Shown here piece after piece: positions 1 to 8,502 of a DNA stretch of 64,000 nt. Below the pieces are notes generated by a model that was given only the letters and a program-made list of their open reading frames with translations, had not been told where the DNA came from and did not search any database. Each line of letters opens with the position of its first letter. The first letter of the stretch is position 1. Location of the stretch: the NCBI GenBank assembly GCA_965276765.1, contig OZ255627.1:1550001-1614000 (forward strand), read 5' to 3'. Both the position numbers and the translations under genes were made by a program. This DNA comes from G965276765 sp965276765. GTDB taxonomy: Bacteria > Actinomycetota > Acidimicrobiia > Acidimicrobiales > Palsa-688.

Positions 1-455
1 TCGCTCGGCTGGAAGATGGCCGTCACCGCCAGTGCCACGATGATCGGGGGGTAGGCGACGAGCAGGTCGATCAACCGTTCTCCCACGGCTCGGCTACGCG
101 GCCCGGCGACGACAATGGCGGCGCCCAAGAGGATGCCGGCACCGACGGCGATCAAGGTGGCGAGAAACGCCATCCAGATCGTGAGCCGCGCTGCGGTGAG
201 TGTCCGGGCGAGCAGATCGCGGCCGAGGGCGTCCGTCCCCAGCGGGTGCGCGCCGGTCGGTCCGCTGCGGAACACCGTGCCGAGGCTGTTTGCCTGAGAG
301 CCCCAAATGACAGGGCCGATGATCGCCAAGAGGATCATCAAAGCGAGCACCACGATCCCGATGACCAAGATGGCCGGCAGGCGGCGGCGTCCGCCAGTGC
401 TTTCGGCCTCGTCGATCTGCTCGATCGGTTCGACGGCCCGGGCCTGTTCGCTCAC
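1..455 (-). CDS. DppC/OppC-type ABC transporter permease (partial, 3' end off window)
   Basis: Inner-membrane permease of a peptide/nickel-type (PepT family) ABC importer. Only about the first 151 residues lie in the window; the gene runs off the left edge. The start is a GTG at 455 inside a GTGA overlap with the stop of the upstream permease, the usual coupling in these operons. Visible features are a short charged cytoplasmic N-terminus, a first membrane segment at about residues 28-47 and the DppC/OppC signature HPLGTDALGRDLLAR at 70-84, followed by further hydrophobic segments. It should pair with the next permease to form the channel. The ATPase genes, if present, would lie beyond the left edge. 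Substrate is not determinable here. Confidence 0.88.
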   Translation of the reverse strand, partial: MSEQARAVEPIEQIDEAESTGGRRRLPAILVIGIVVLALMILLAIIGPVIWGSQANSLGTVFRSGPTGAHPLGTDALGRDLLARTLTAARLTIWMAFLATLIAVGAGILLGAAIVVAGPRSRAVGERLIDLLVAYPPIIVALAVTAIFQPS

Positions 456-1474
456 CGCGATCTCTTGGCCACGAGCGTGCGCGGGTCGATCAGTCCGAGA
501 ACGACATCGACGGCCAGGGTGATGACGATGGCCAGTGCTCCGAGAGTGAGGATGATGCCTTGGACAGCCGGGTAGTCGCTCTGGAGGATGGCCTGGACGA
601 TCTCGGTACCGAGGCCCGGGATGTTGAAGACGTTCTCGGTGACGACCGTGCCGCCGAGGAGGGCTACCAGCAGTAGGCCTCCGAGCGTGAGAGTGCTGGT
701 CACGACGTTGGGCAGCACATGGCTGACGTAGAGCCGCCACGTAGGCAGCCGCTTGCTCACCGCGGTGGTGATGTACTCCTGCGAGAGCACCGTCGCCGTC
801 TCGTTGCGCACAAGCCGAGCGAACACGAAGGCGGGAGCGAACCCTATGGCGATAACCGGGAGGATGATCTGGTGGAGGCTGGTGCCGCCTTGCACCGGGA
901 GGAGACCGAGGCCCAGCGCTACCACCAGGATGAGCACAGTTCCGGTGATGTATTCCGGCAACGCCCCGCCAAGGCTCGCTAGGCCGGTAAACACCGTGCC
1001 CGCCCAGCTGGCCCGCTGGCGGTGCTGCAGTGATCCGATGGCGATGCCGAGGGGAAACCCGACCACTAATACGAGCACTACCGCCAGCCCGGCCAGCTCG
1101 CCGGTGACCGGCAGCCGCTGGGCGATCATCGTGTCGACCGGCTGGCTCGTCACATAGGAGGTGCCAAGGTCGCCCGAAAATAGGTGTGACAAGTAGTGCC
1201 CGAACTGCGAGTAAAGGGGTTGTGTGAGCCCCAACTGCTTGCGGACCTGGGCCACCTGGGCGGCGCTGGCGTTGATGCCGAGCACGTTACGGGCGGGATC
1301 ACCGGGGACCAGGTGCACGATCAGGAACGTGATGATGATAAGGATGGCGAGGAGGACCGCTACTCCGGCCAGCCGGCTGGCCAGGTAGCCGATCCAAGGC
1401 GAGCGTCGACGCCGGTTGAGGGCCTCGTTGCGTGGAGCCTCAACCGGTCCAGGGACAGCGACTGCAGCAGTCAT
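452..1474 (-). CDS. DppB/OppB-type ABC transporter permease
   Basis: A 340-residue integral membrane protein, the first permease of the peptide-type ABC importer. After a 28-residue cytoplasmic tail there is a membrane segment (about 29-50), then VHLVPGDPARNVLG, typical of the extracytoplasmic loop of DppB-like proteins, and five more hydrophobic stretches. The cytoplasmic ATPase-coupling loop is seen as EYITTAVSKRLPTWRLY in the C-terminal half. It sits 13 nt downstream of the binding-protein gene and overlaps the second permease by 4 nt, so the three genes form one operon. Length is normal for the family (about 310-340). Whether it carries di/oligopeptides, nickel or an opine-like compound cannot be told from sequence. 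Confidence 0.92.
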   Translation of the reverse strand: MTAAVAVPGPVEAPRNEALNRRRRSPWIGYLASRLAGVAVLLAILIIITFLIVHLVPGDPARNVLGINASAAQVAQVRKQLGLTQPLYSQFGHYLSHLFSGDLGTSYVTSQPVDTMIAQRLPVTGELAGLAVVLVLVVGFPLGIAIGSLQHRQRASWAGTVFTGLASLGGALPEYITGTVLILVVALGLGLLPVQGGTSLHQIILPVIAIGFAPAFVFARLVRNETATVLSQEYITTAVSKRLPTWRLYVSHVLPNVVTSTLTLGGLLLVALLGGTVVTENVFNIPGLGTEIVQAILQSDYPAVQGIILTLGALAIVITLAVDVVLGLIDPRTLVAKRSR

Positions 1475-1487
1475 GCGACTCCCGCGA

Positions 1488-3110
1488 TCAGTGCAGGATC
1501 CTGAGCGACGAAGGCTGCACGAAGCCCTTTACCGACACGCCCGCAGTGTTGTTGGCGTAAACCACGGTGGTCGGAATCGCCGTGAGGGGAACGGTGTCGT
1601 AGCTCTGGAACAGTGACTTCTGCAGGCCGTCCATCGCCTGGCAGCCTTTGGCACCGGCATTCTGCGCTGCGGTCGTGTAGTCCGGGCCGGCGGCCGCATC
1701 CTGCACGTCTCCGAGGTTCTCGCCCTTTGGCGGCGCAGCACCGGTGAAGAACCCGGAGGCGGCGAGCAGGCTGTTCTCGGTATTGCCGTAGCCGAGGATT
1801 GTGAGGTCCCAGTTGTTTTTGCCCGAGAAGAGCTGGGTCACCCAGGCCTCGTTGTTCTCGTTGGTAAGGGTCGCCTTCGCGCCGGCTTGCCGCAGCTCGG
1901 CCAGTAGGTAGGACGTGCCGTTGCCGGCGGCCAGTTGGGTCGTGCCGATGATCCTGAAGTTCAGGCCCTTCAACGCCTTGGACGCAGCCGACAGGTTGTA
2001 GGACGGGATGTACTTCGAAAGGGAGCCGTCAAAGCAGGCATAGGTGGACATGCCGAGATTGCTCTCGAGCTGGCCAGCGCCGTTACCCAACACGCTGTTG
2101 ATTGCCGGTCGGTTGACTGCCTCGGCGATGTCAAGGCGGACCTTGGGGTTGTCGGTGACGTGACCCGGTGTCTCGTTGTAGACGAGCATCGTGTCGGTCT
2201 GAGCTTGGGTGACCGTCGTGTCTCCAGCCTTGCCCTTGAATTTCTTCCAGTCGTTGGTGCTGTAGTTCGCAACATTTAGACCGCCGCTGGACTGCAGGTT
2301 GGCGGCCGTGTTGTCGTCCTGCACCACCTTGAGGACGAGCTTCTTGGGGACCGTGCCGCTGGGCATCTTGCCGAAGTTCGGCCCACCCCAGTACTTCGCA
2401 TTGCGGGTGAAGGTGTAGCTGGAACCCGACACCTCGGAGCTGGCGACGTAGGCGCCGGTGCCGTCGGAGTGGGTGAGCAGCGACTTCGGGTTCTTGAGGC
2501 CGGTTGGGCAGATAATCCCTGTGAAGTTCGAGGTGAGCCCCGGCAGCAGCTGAGAGTAGGGATGCGCCAGGGTCACGGTGACCGTCTTGGCAGAGTTGTC
2601 GCCGGCAACCTTGGCCGAGTTGTTGGCCCCGATCACCTCGGTCAGCAACGGCGCGGCCGTCGACGGGTCCATGTAGCGCTGCAGTGAGGCGGCGGCATCG
2701 GTCGCCGTGAGGGCTGTGCCGTCGCTGCAGGTCACCCCGGAGCGGAGGTGAAACGTTGCCGAGTTGGCAGTCGTGGTCCAGCTCGTCGCCAGTTCAGGGA
2801 TGACCTTCCCGGCCTGGTTGAACGCGACGAGAGGGTCGTAGAGCGCTTGGGCAACGGTGAAGTCGGCGAAGGAGCTGCCCTTCGCCGGATCAAGGCTGGT
2901 TACCGGGCTGCCGATCTCGAGCGAGACCGTCCCGCTCTTGGTTGACCCCGAAGCGGATGCCGACGCACCGGCGGCGCCGTTGCCCGACCCCCCGTTCGAG
3001 GCGGAGCCCGACGAGGCGCTGCTGCCGCACCCAGCGGCGATGAGGGCCAGTGCGGCGGCCCCAACCAGCGTCCAGCGACGAGATGACCTTCGAACTGGCC
3101 TGGCGGGCAC
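1488..3110 (-). CDS. Family 5 extracellular solute-binding lipoprotein (peptide-type ABC importer)
   Basis: A 540-residue substrate-binding protein (SBP_bac_5 family) for the adjacent permeases. The GTG start at 3110 is chosen because a perfect AGGAGG lies just upstream. Residues 1-27 are a twin-arginine-rich hydrophobic signal ending in the lipobox LIAAGC, so Cys28 should be lipidated and the protein anchored outside the membrane. A Ser/Gly-rich linker follows, then the family 5 opening SLDPAKGSSFADFTVAQALY and a long alpha/beta body with Asn- and Tyr-rich surfaces. First gene of the operon, divergent from the Lrp-like regulator, which is its likely controller. Ligand unknown; peptides are the usual guess. 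Confidence 0.92.
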   Translation of the reverse strand: MPARPVRRSSRRWTLVGAAALALIAAGCGSSASSGSASNGGSGNGAAGASASASGSTKSGTVSLEIGSPVTSLDPAKGSSFADFTVAQALYDPLVAFNQAGKVIPELATSWTTTANSATFHLRSGVTCSDGTALTATDAAASLQRYMDPSTAAPLLTEVIGANNSAKVAGDNSAKTVTVTLAHPYSQLLPGLTSNFTGIICPTGLKNPKSLLTHSDGTGAYVASSEVSGSSYTFTRNAKYWGGPNFGKMPSGTVPKKLVLKVVQDDNTAANLQSSGGLNVANYSTNDWKKFKGKAGDTTVTQAQTDTMLVYNETPGHVTDNPKVRLDIAEAVNRPAINSVLGNGAGQLESNLGMSTYACFDGSLSKYIPSYNLSAASKALKGLNFRIIGTTQLAAGNGTSYLLAELRQAGAKATLTNENNEAWVTQLFSGKNNWDLTILGYGNTENSLLAASGFFTGAAPPKGENLGDVQDAAAGPDYTTAAQNAGAKGCQAMDGLQKSLFQSYDTVPLTAIPTTVVYANNTAGVSVKGFVQPSSLRILH

Positions 3111-3300
3111 CGATCCTCCTCAGCTCTGCGACGCGCGACGCCGGACCCTTTGTCCGCTGCCCCACGTACCGGGTTGGCCTTGCTCGCTCACCCTCCCTCG
3201 ACGAAACGAGCAACGGAAGGGACCGTACTGCACGGATACGCCACGAATCAAGAGCAAACCACACGATTCCACCGTTAAGGGTGTGTTACAAACTGGGCTC

Positions 3301-4368
3301 GTGCTTACGGACGACGACGTACTCCTCATCGACGCCCTCCAGCTCGCACCGCGGGCGCCGTGGAGCGCCGTCGGCGACGTGCTCGGCATCTCACCGACCA
3401 CGGCAGCCAAGCGATGGCAGCGTCTCGTTGAGGACGGCGTCGCCTGGGTCACCTGCAGCCCCGCCATGGCAACGAGCAGCCCGCAGTGCTTCGCGCACGT
3501 CGAAGTCAGCTGCCGGGCCGGCGCGCACTTCAACGTCGCCAACGCCATCGCCCACAACCCCCTCGCAGTGACCGTTGAGCTCACCACGGGACCAGCCGAC
3601 CTGCTCGTTACCCTCGCCGGAGCTGACCTGCCGACCATCTCCCACCACGTGCTGCATCACCTCGACGAGATCGACGGCGTTCTCAACACCAAGACATCGG
3701 TCGTCACCCGCCTCTACAGCGAGGGCGGCGCATGGCGCATCCGTGGCCTCCCCGACCAGGCGGTCCGAGCGCTGTTGGCCCTGCACGCCAGCGAACACGA
3801 GGCCGAAGAGACCGTGATGCCGAGTGGACCGATGTACGACACGAGCAAGGCCATCGTCGAGCTGCTCAGCGTCGACGGCCGCATGAGCTACACCGAGATC
3901 GCCGAGCGGCTGGATCTGAGCCCAACCACCGCACGGCGGCGGACCGCAGAACTCCTACGCTTCGGCCTCATCCGACTGCGGGCTGACGTCTCCGCCCAAG
4001 ACGCTGGCTGGCCCGTTGAGAACTACATACGCGCCGACGTTCCGGTCCCAATCCTGCGAGAGACCGCCCAGCGCCTGAGCCAGATGCGCCAGTCCCGCCT
4101 GACCGCCACAATCGCCGCCGGCCCCCAGCTGTTGCAGTCCTCATGGCTGCAGACTGTCGAGGAGGTTCACCGCCTCGAGCTGTCCATGGTCGAGCAGCAC
4201 CCCCAGCTGCAAATCGTCGAACGCCTGCTGGTCCTGCGGGTCGTGAAGCGCAACGGCCGGCTGATTGGCCCCGACGGTCGGGCTACCGGCGTGGTCCCGA
4301 TCAACATCTGGGACGACCCGCTCTGCGACGAGTCGCCGAGTCCGGGCGTCGATTACCGGCGAACGTAG
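3301..4368 (+). CDS. Double-domain Lrp/AsnC-family transcriptional regulator
   Basis: A 355-residue DNA-binding protein with two Lrp/AsnC modules in tandem instead of the usual single ~150-residue unit. The first helix-turn-helix (DDVLLIDALQLAPRAPWSAV, then GISPTTAAKRWQRL) is at about residues 4-40; the second (IVELLSVDGRMSYTEIAERL, then DLSPTTARRRTAELL) at about 184-220. Each is followed by a beta-alpha-beta ligand/oligomerisation region. I start it at GTG 3301 (GTG 3283 is an in-frame alternative); a longer reading from 2857 would run antisense through the binding-protein gene and is unlikely. Divergent from the peptide importer with about 190 nt between, so it probably senses an imported amino acid or peptide and controls that operon (inference). 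Confidence 0.85.
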   Translation: MLTDDDVLLIDALQLAPRAPWSAVGDVLGISPTTAAKRWQRLVEDGVAWVTCSPAMATSSPQCFAHVEVSCRAGAHFNVANAIAHNPLAVTVELTTGPADLLVTLAGADLPTISHHVLHHLDEIDGVLNTKTSVVTRLYSEGGAWRIRGLPDQAVRALLALHASEHEAEETVMPSGPMYDTSKAIVELLSVDGRMSYTEIAERLDLSPTTARRRTAELLRFGLIRLRADVSAQDAGWPVENYIRADVPVPILRETAQRLSQMRQSRLTATIAAGPQLLQSSWLQTVEEVHRLELSMVEQHPQLQIVERLLVLRVVKRNGRLIGPDGRATGVVPINIWDDPLCDESPSPGVDYRRT

Positions 4369-4452
4369 CCGCCTCGAGCTGCTCGGCCTCATTGCTCACC
4401 AGCGGCGCGGTATCGGGCTTCCCACAACAGCAGCCGAGCGTTGGCGCTCCCT

Positions 4453-5427
4453 CTACCGGCGGCGGAACGCGGCGTCCAGCGCGGTCGTGCCGATGTTCCA
4501 CATGTTGTCGGCGACGTTGATCGTGACCCCGGGGGGAACGATCTGGTCGATGCGATCAAGCAGATCGCTGGACAGGTCGATCCCGTCGGCGGCGAGGTAG
4601 GTGTCTAGGTGCTCCATGGTGCGCGGGCCGATGATCGCGGAGGTGACCGCGGGGTGGCGGGTGGCGAATGCGACTGCCATCTGGATGAGGGTGATCCCGG
4701 CTTCGGCTGCGAGCGCTCCGAGCGCGTCTACGGCGTCGAGCTTTGCGGCGTTGGCGGGGTTGGTGGAGTCATAGTCCCCGGCGCGGTGCGCGCGAGCGGT
4801 GGAGCCCGACGGACTGACCGCCTGGCCCTTGCGGTATTTGCCCGACAGCCAGCCGCCGGCCAGTGGGCTGTAGGCCATGACGCCCATGCCGTGGCGCAGG
4901 CAGGTCGGCAGCACGTCGTACTCAATCGCGCGGGTCAGCAGGGAGTAGGGCGGCTGTTCGGTGCGAAACCGTCCGTGGCCGCGGCGCTCGGCGGTCCACT
5001 GGGCCTCGACGATCTCAGAGGCCGGAACCTTCGACGCGCCGAAGGAGCGGATCTTGCCCGCGTGCACGAGGTCAGACAGGGCGCCGAGGGTTTCGTCGAT
5101 ATCGGTATTCGGATCGGGAACGCCCACTTGGTAGAGGTCGATCCAGTCGGTCTGGAGTCGTCGCAGCGAGCCCTCAACCCCTTCGGTGATCCACCGCCGC
5201 GAGGCTCCGCGATGGTTGGGGTCCTCGCCGAACGGAACGCCGAACTTGACGGCGAGCACCACCTTCTCGCGCCGTCCGCCGGCCAGCGCCTTGCCCAGGA
5301 TCTCTTCTGACTCGCCGGCGGAGTAGCCATCGGCGGTGTCGATGAAGTTGATCCCGGCGTCAAGCGCCTTGTGGATGATCTGGATGGCGTCGTCGTGGTC
5401 GGAGTTGCCGAAGGCGCCGAACATCAT
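4453..5427 (-). CDS. Aldo/keto reductase, N-terminally damaged, probably inactive or a decaying gene
   Basis: A (beta/alpha)8 NADPH-dependent aldo/keto reductase by overall similarity: FIDTADGYSAGESEEILG carries the Asp and Tyr of the catalytic tetrad and VVLAVKFG the Lys. Two things are wrong. The usual His of the LYQxHxPDP motif is replaced (LYQVGVPDP), and the first beta strand is out of frame: a good AAGGAG site and ATG at 5468 open a 14-codon frame encoding MDYR, after which the family sequence (GLPVSVSQLCLGA) continues in another frame with no start codon. The first usable in-frame ATG is at 5427, overlapping the stop of that short frame (TGATG), so reinitiation is possible. Divergent from a TetR regulator that probably controls it. 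Confidence 0.75.
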   Translation of the reverse strand: MMFGAFGNSDHDDAIQIIHKALDAGINFIDTADGYSAGESEEILGKALAGGRREKVVLAVKFGVPFGEDPNHRGASRRWITEGVEGSLRRLQTDWIDLYQVGVPDPNTDIDETLGALSDLVHAGKIRSFGASKVPASEIVEAQWTAERRGHGRFRTEQPPYSLLTRAIEYDVLPTCLRHGMGVMAYSPLAGGWLSGKYRKGQAVSPSGSTARAHRAGDYDSTNPANAAKLDAVDALGALAAEAGITLIQMAVAFATRHPAVTSAIIGPRTMEHLDTYLAADGIDLSSDLLDRIDQIVPPGVTINVADNMWNIGTTALDAAFRRR

Positions 5428-5480
5428 CGCGCCCAGGCACAGCTGGCTGACCGAGACCGGTAGTCCATGGAGAGTCTCCT

Positions 5481-5500
5481 TAGCTAGCTAGCTAGCTAGC
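5481..5500. repeat. Tetranucleotide microsatellite (TAGC)5
   Basis: Five perfect copies of TAGC in the leader between the aldo/keto reductase and TetR genes, 12 nt upstream of the displaced reductase start codon at 5468. In a genome this GC-rich, CTAG is rare, so a run of it is notable. It lies immediately upstream of the AAGGAG ribosome site, so changes in copy number would alter promoter or leader spacing rather than coding frame. Confidence 0.9.
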
Positions 5501-5549
5501 CGCGAGCAGATCGCGGCGGTGAGATATGATCCGTAACGAAACGGAGAAC

Positions 5550-5575
5550 CTGTCCGCTCCGACTGTAACGGACAG
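5550..5575. promoter_or_regulatory. Inverted repeat, probable TetR operator
   Basis: CTGTCCG and CGGACAG form a perfect 7-bp inverted repeat separated by 12 nt, lying between the divergent reductase and TetR genes and 20 nt upstream of the TetR start codon. Position and symmetry fit an autoregulatory TetR-dimer site that would also block the reductase promoter. Binding is inferred. Confidence 0.5.
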
Positions 5576-5594
5576 CCTATCCATATACAAGCGG

Positions 5595-6176
5595 ATGCCC
5601 CAGCCAACTTCCCCGCCGCCTGCGAGACGTGCCGATGCCGAGCGCAACCGCGCCAAGATCCTCGCAGCCGCCCGTACGGCATTCGCCGACCCGGGCGCGA
5701 AGATATCGATGGCCGAGGTCTCGCGCCGCGCCGACGTGGGCATGGCGACCCTCTACCGGAACTTCCCCGGACGCCGAGAGCTCCTCGAAGCGCTCTTCGT
5801 CGACGAAGTCGACGCCATCTGCAGAGCCGCCGAACCCCTCAAGGACGAGACGCCCGGAGCGGCGTTGCTCACGTGGCTGGCCCGGGTCTTTGCCTTCTTC
5901 ACCAGCAAACGCCAGGTCGGCGCCGAGCTGCTCAAGCACTCAGACGGCGTCAACCCCTTCTTTAGCGAGAACCGGGACCGCGTCCTAGCGGCCGGCCAAC
6001 CGCTCCTAGCCGCGGCGCGGCGCACTCATGAAGTCCGCCAAGACCTCACGCTCGAGCAGATCCTCGACATGATCGGCGCGATCACCACGATCCACGGCGA
6101 CCCCGACTACCTTCAGCCGGTCCTGCAGACCGCGCTCGACGGCCTTCGCCCCCCAAACAATGGCAAGCGCGCGTAG
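5595..6176 (+). CDS. TetR-family transcriptional regulator
   Basis: A 193-residue repressor. The N-terminal helix-turn-helix is clear: NRAKILAAARTAFADPG, then ISMAEVSRRADVGMATLYRN and FPGRRELLEALF, with the TLYRNFP signature of the recognition helix. The remainder is an all-helical ligand domain with no recognisable ligand. I start at ATG 5595; an upstream in-frame ATG at 5526 would add residues with no family similarity and would cover the inverted repeat at 5550-5575. Divergent from the aldo/keto reductase, the usual arrangement for a TetR protein and its target. Confidence 0.9.
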   Translation: MPQPTSPPPARRADAERNRAKILAAARTAFADPGAKISMAEVSRRADVGMATLYRNFPGRRELLEALFVDEVDAICRAAEPLKDETPGAALLTWLARVFAFFTSKRQVGAELLKHSDGVNPFFSENRDRVLAAGQPLLAAARRTHEVRQDLTLEQILDMIGAITTIHGDPDYLQPVLQTALDGLRPPNNGKRA

Positions 6177-6355
6177 ACAGCGGCGCCCGGAGCGCGCACT
6201 TCTTCTTCGTCGCCGTTCCGGTAGCCACGAGCCGACTCTGCTTTACCTCTGGGCCGCAGCGCAGTCAGCTTTTGAGGTCCGACGCTGGCGGGAGGACCCT
6301 TGGGTTTGCCATCCCGAGACGGAGCCGCCGCCCTCATCGACGGAGGGGTGGGTGT

Positions 6356-8149
6356 TCAGTGCAGCGCCAGGCTGCTTAGCCCGGCCAGCACGGTGAGCCC
6401 AACGACGGCCCACGTGACTTGATCACCGACGTGCCCGCTGTGCAGGCGCCGTAGCCCGCGGGTGGCGGCGGCGAGTGACGACTGCACCCGCCTGCGGGAC
6501 AGGACAAGTGCGGCGAACACGATGGCTCCGGCGGTCTCGGCCAGATCCCCGAGCTGGGCTGACAGCGTCGCTGCCGGCACGGGGGGCAGCGTTACCGCGA
6601 TTCGACGTCCGTTGAGCACGGCGGCGTCGTAGCTGCGCCGGTCCGTGAATCCGGCGGCGGTGCTGACGGCGTGCCTGGCGAGGTGAGGGACGAGACCGAG
6701 GCCGAGCGCGGCGGCGAGCAGGACGACGGCGGGAGCGAGCAGCACAAAGGAGGCCCACCTGGTGGGCGGTTCAGCGGCGTCCTCTGCCGGTGAGAGCTCG
6801 TCGGTCGCATCTCCGCGCCAGACGCGTGCTGTGGCGGCGAGCAACGCCGCGGTCGAGCCGATGACGGTGACGGCGAAGACGCCCAGGAGGAGCGGACCGG
6901 CCGTTCCGGCCGACGCCACGAGCAGGTCCTTGCCGACCGATGAGGCGAAGGGGGGCAGGTCGGCGAGCGCGAGCGCGCCGACGACCACGATCCCAGCGGC
7001 GACCGTCAGTCGGGGTCCTTCCCCTCGCACGGGCCGCCCGCCCGTCCTGCGGCGGTGGCGGCGCAGCACGCCGAGGGCGAGAAACATGGCGGCCTTGGTG
7101 AGCCCGTCGCCGACAGCGATGAGCGCTACCCCGCCGAGTGCCCCGGCCCGCAGCAGCGAGAAGCCCAGCAGATAGAGACCCATATGTGCCACCACGACGA
7201 AGCCCATGAGGCGGCGGGGGTGCCGTTCGACGAGCGCCATGGCCGTGGCGACGAGGGCCGTGAGAATCCCCAGCGCCCCGAGGACGAGGCGGACTCGGTG
7301 CTCGGCCGAGGTACCGACCGCGCCGGCGAAGACGGTTTCCCATGTGCGGGCCAGGCCGAAGATGCCGAGTTCGCTCATGACCCCGGCGAGCAGCACGCAC
7401 GCCGGGGCAGGGGCGGCACCGTAGGCGTCGGGCAGCCAGAAGTGCCAGGGCACTACCGCCGCCTTGACAAGGAAGCCGGTGGCGAGGAGGGCGAAGGTGA
7501 TGGCTAGTAGGGCGCCCGGGGGGTGACCGGAGAGGGTCCGCCCCATCTGGGCCAGGTTGAGGGTGCCAGTGCTCCCGTAGAGCATCACCACTCCGGTGAG
7601 CACCAGGAGGCCGCCAATGGTGTTGGTGACGGCGAAGTTGATGGCGCCTTGGAGGGGTGCCTCCTGCTCGGCGTAGTAGCCGGTCAGGATGAATCCGGTG
7701 ACGGCGACCAACTCGAAGGCGACGAACATGTTGAACAGGTCGCCGGACCAAGCGAAATCGATGCTGGCCGCGACGAAGACCAGCACCAGGGCCGGGTACC
7801 TCCCTCCGGTCGGTCCGAAGAAGCGGCGGGAGTAGACCAGGGCGGCGACCGCTAGGACACCTGCGAGGACCGCCAGCCCGCCGCCCATAGGGTCGATGGC
7901 GTAGTCGACACCGATGACGGTGCCGTGAAAAGGATGCCATCCCCCGAACCAGTAGACGATCCGGTGATGTGCCGACTCGGTCAGAGCGACGGCGGCCAGC
8001 ACGGTGGTAGCGACGGCCGCGCCGACGCCCAGCGCATCGCGCGCCGGGCCCGGGATGTGCCGGTTGGCCCCGGCGAGGACGGCGGCGGCACCGAGGGGTA
8101 CTACGACCGTGAGAGGCACGACGACGGTCGGGGCAGCGAGCGGGCTCAC
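6356..8149 (-). CDS. mrpD: Mrp antiporter subunit D (MrpD/MnhD)
   Basis: About 597 residues, a NuoL/M/N-like proton-translocating subunit of the multisubunit cation/proton antiporter, with roughly 14 membrane helices. The half-channel residues of the family are visible: a Glu in VAFELVAVTGF and a Lys in GFLVKAAVVPWHFWLPDAY. Start taken as GTG 8149, giving a GTGA overlap with mrpC; GTG 8152 directly before it is the alternative. Last gene of the operon. Because no MrpA is encoded here, this is the only large antiporter-like subunit of the complex. The C-terminal tail after the last family helix is long and ends with one extra hydrophobic segment. Confidence 0.92.
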   Translation of the reverse strand: MSPLAAPTVVVPLTVVVPLGAAAVLAGANRHIPGPARDALGVGAAVATTVLAAVALTESAHHRIVYWFGGWHPFHGTVIGVDYAIDPMGGGLAVLAGVLAVAALVYSRRFFGPTGGRYPALVLVFVAASIDFAWSGDLFNMFVAFELVAVTGFILTGYYAEQEAPLQGAINFAVTNTIGGLLVLTGVVMLYGSTGTLNLAQMGRTLSGHPPGALLAITFALLATGFLVKAAVVPWHFWLPDAYGAAPAPACVLLAGVMSELGIFGLARTWETVFAGAVGTSAEHRVRLVLGALGILTALVATAMALVERHPRRLMGFVVVAHMGLYLLGFSLLRAGALGGVALIAVGDGLTKAAMFLALGVLRRHRRRTGGRPVRGEGPRLTVAAGIVVVGALALADLPPFASSVGKDLLVASAGTAGPLLLGVFAVTVIGSTAALLAATARVWRGDATDELSPAEDAAEPPTRWASFVLLAPAVVLLAAALGLGLVPHLARHAVSTAAGFTDRRSYDAAVLNGRRIAVTLPPVPAATLSAQLGDLAETAGAIVFAALVLSRRRVQSSLAAATRGLRRLHSGHVGDQVTWAVVGLTVLAGLSSLALH

Positions 8150-8502
8150 CACGGCAAGGTCCGGTCGCTGCGGAGATCGTCGGGGTCGAGGCTGCCGACC
8201 CGCTTGTGGATCTGCACGGCAAGGGCAAGGAGCAGGGCGGACACGGCGGCACCGAGCACGACGTCAGTGAGCGACAGGGCCTGCATGATCGCATCGACGG
8301 TCGGTCCGGGATGGGACGCCAGGTTGACGAACACCGGGTCGTGGCCGCCCCTGACATAGCCGATCTCGAGGATGAGCACGTCGGTCGCCGATTGGGTCAC
8401 CGACAGGCAGAGGATGAGATGGATCAGGTTGTGGCTGCTGACGACGCCGTAGAGGCCTACGACGATCAGCCAGACCACGACACCGTAGGCGAGGACGGTC
8501 AC
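8146..8502 (-). CDS. mrpC: Mrp antiporter subunit C (MrpC/MnhC, NuoK-like)
   Basis: A 118-residue NuoK-like membrane subunit with three membrane helices. GLYGVVSSHNLIHLILCLSV and the loop Pro-Thr-Val-Asp-Ala with ALSLTDVVLGAAVSALLLAL are characteristic of MrpC. GTG start at 8502 overlaps the stop of the MrpB gene, and its own stop overlaps mrpD, so translation is coupled across the block. Normal length for the family. The extended loop containing GYVRGGHDPVF is longer than in many MrpC proteins. Confidence 0.92.
   Translation of the reverse strand: MTVLAYGVVVWLIVVGLYGVVSSHNLIHLILCLSVTQSATDVLILEIGYVRGGHDPVFVNLASHPGPTVDAIMQALSLTDVVLGAAVSALLLALAVQIHKRVGSLDPDDLRSDRTLPW

Noticed and set aside
2857..3300. 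Longer N-terminus for the Lrp-like regulator
   Set aside because: It would run antisense through the binding-protein gene and adds residues with no similarity to the Lrp family.
6771..8357. Minus-strand open frame of 528 codons in the Mrp operon
   Set aside because: Arg-rich shadow of mrpD/mrpC in another frame; no membrane segments or family motifs.
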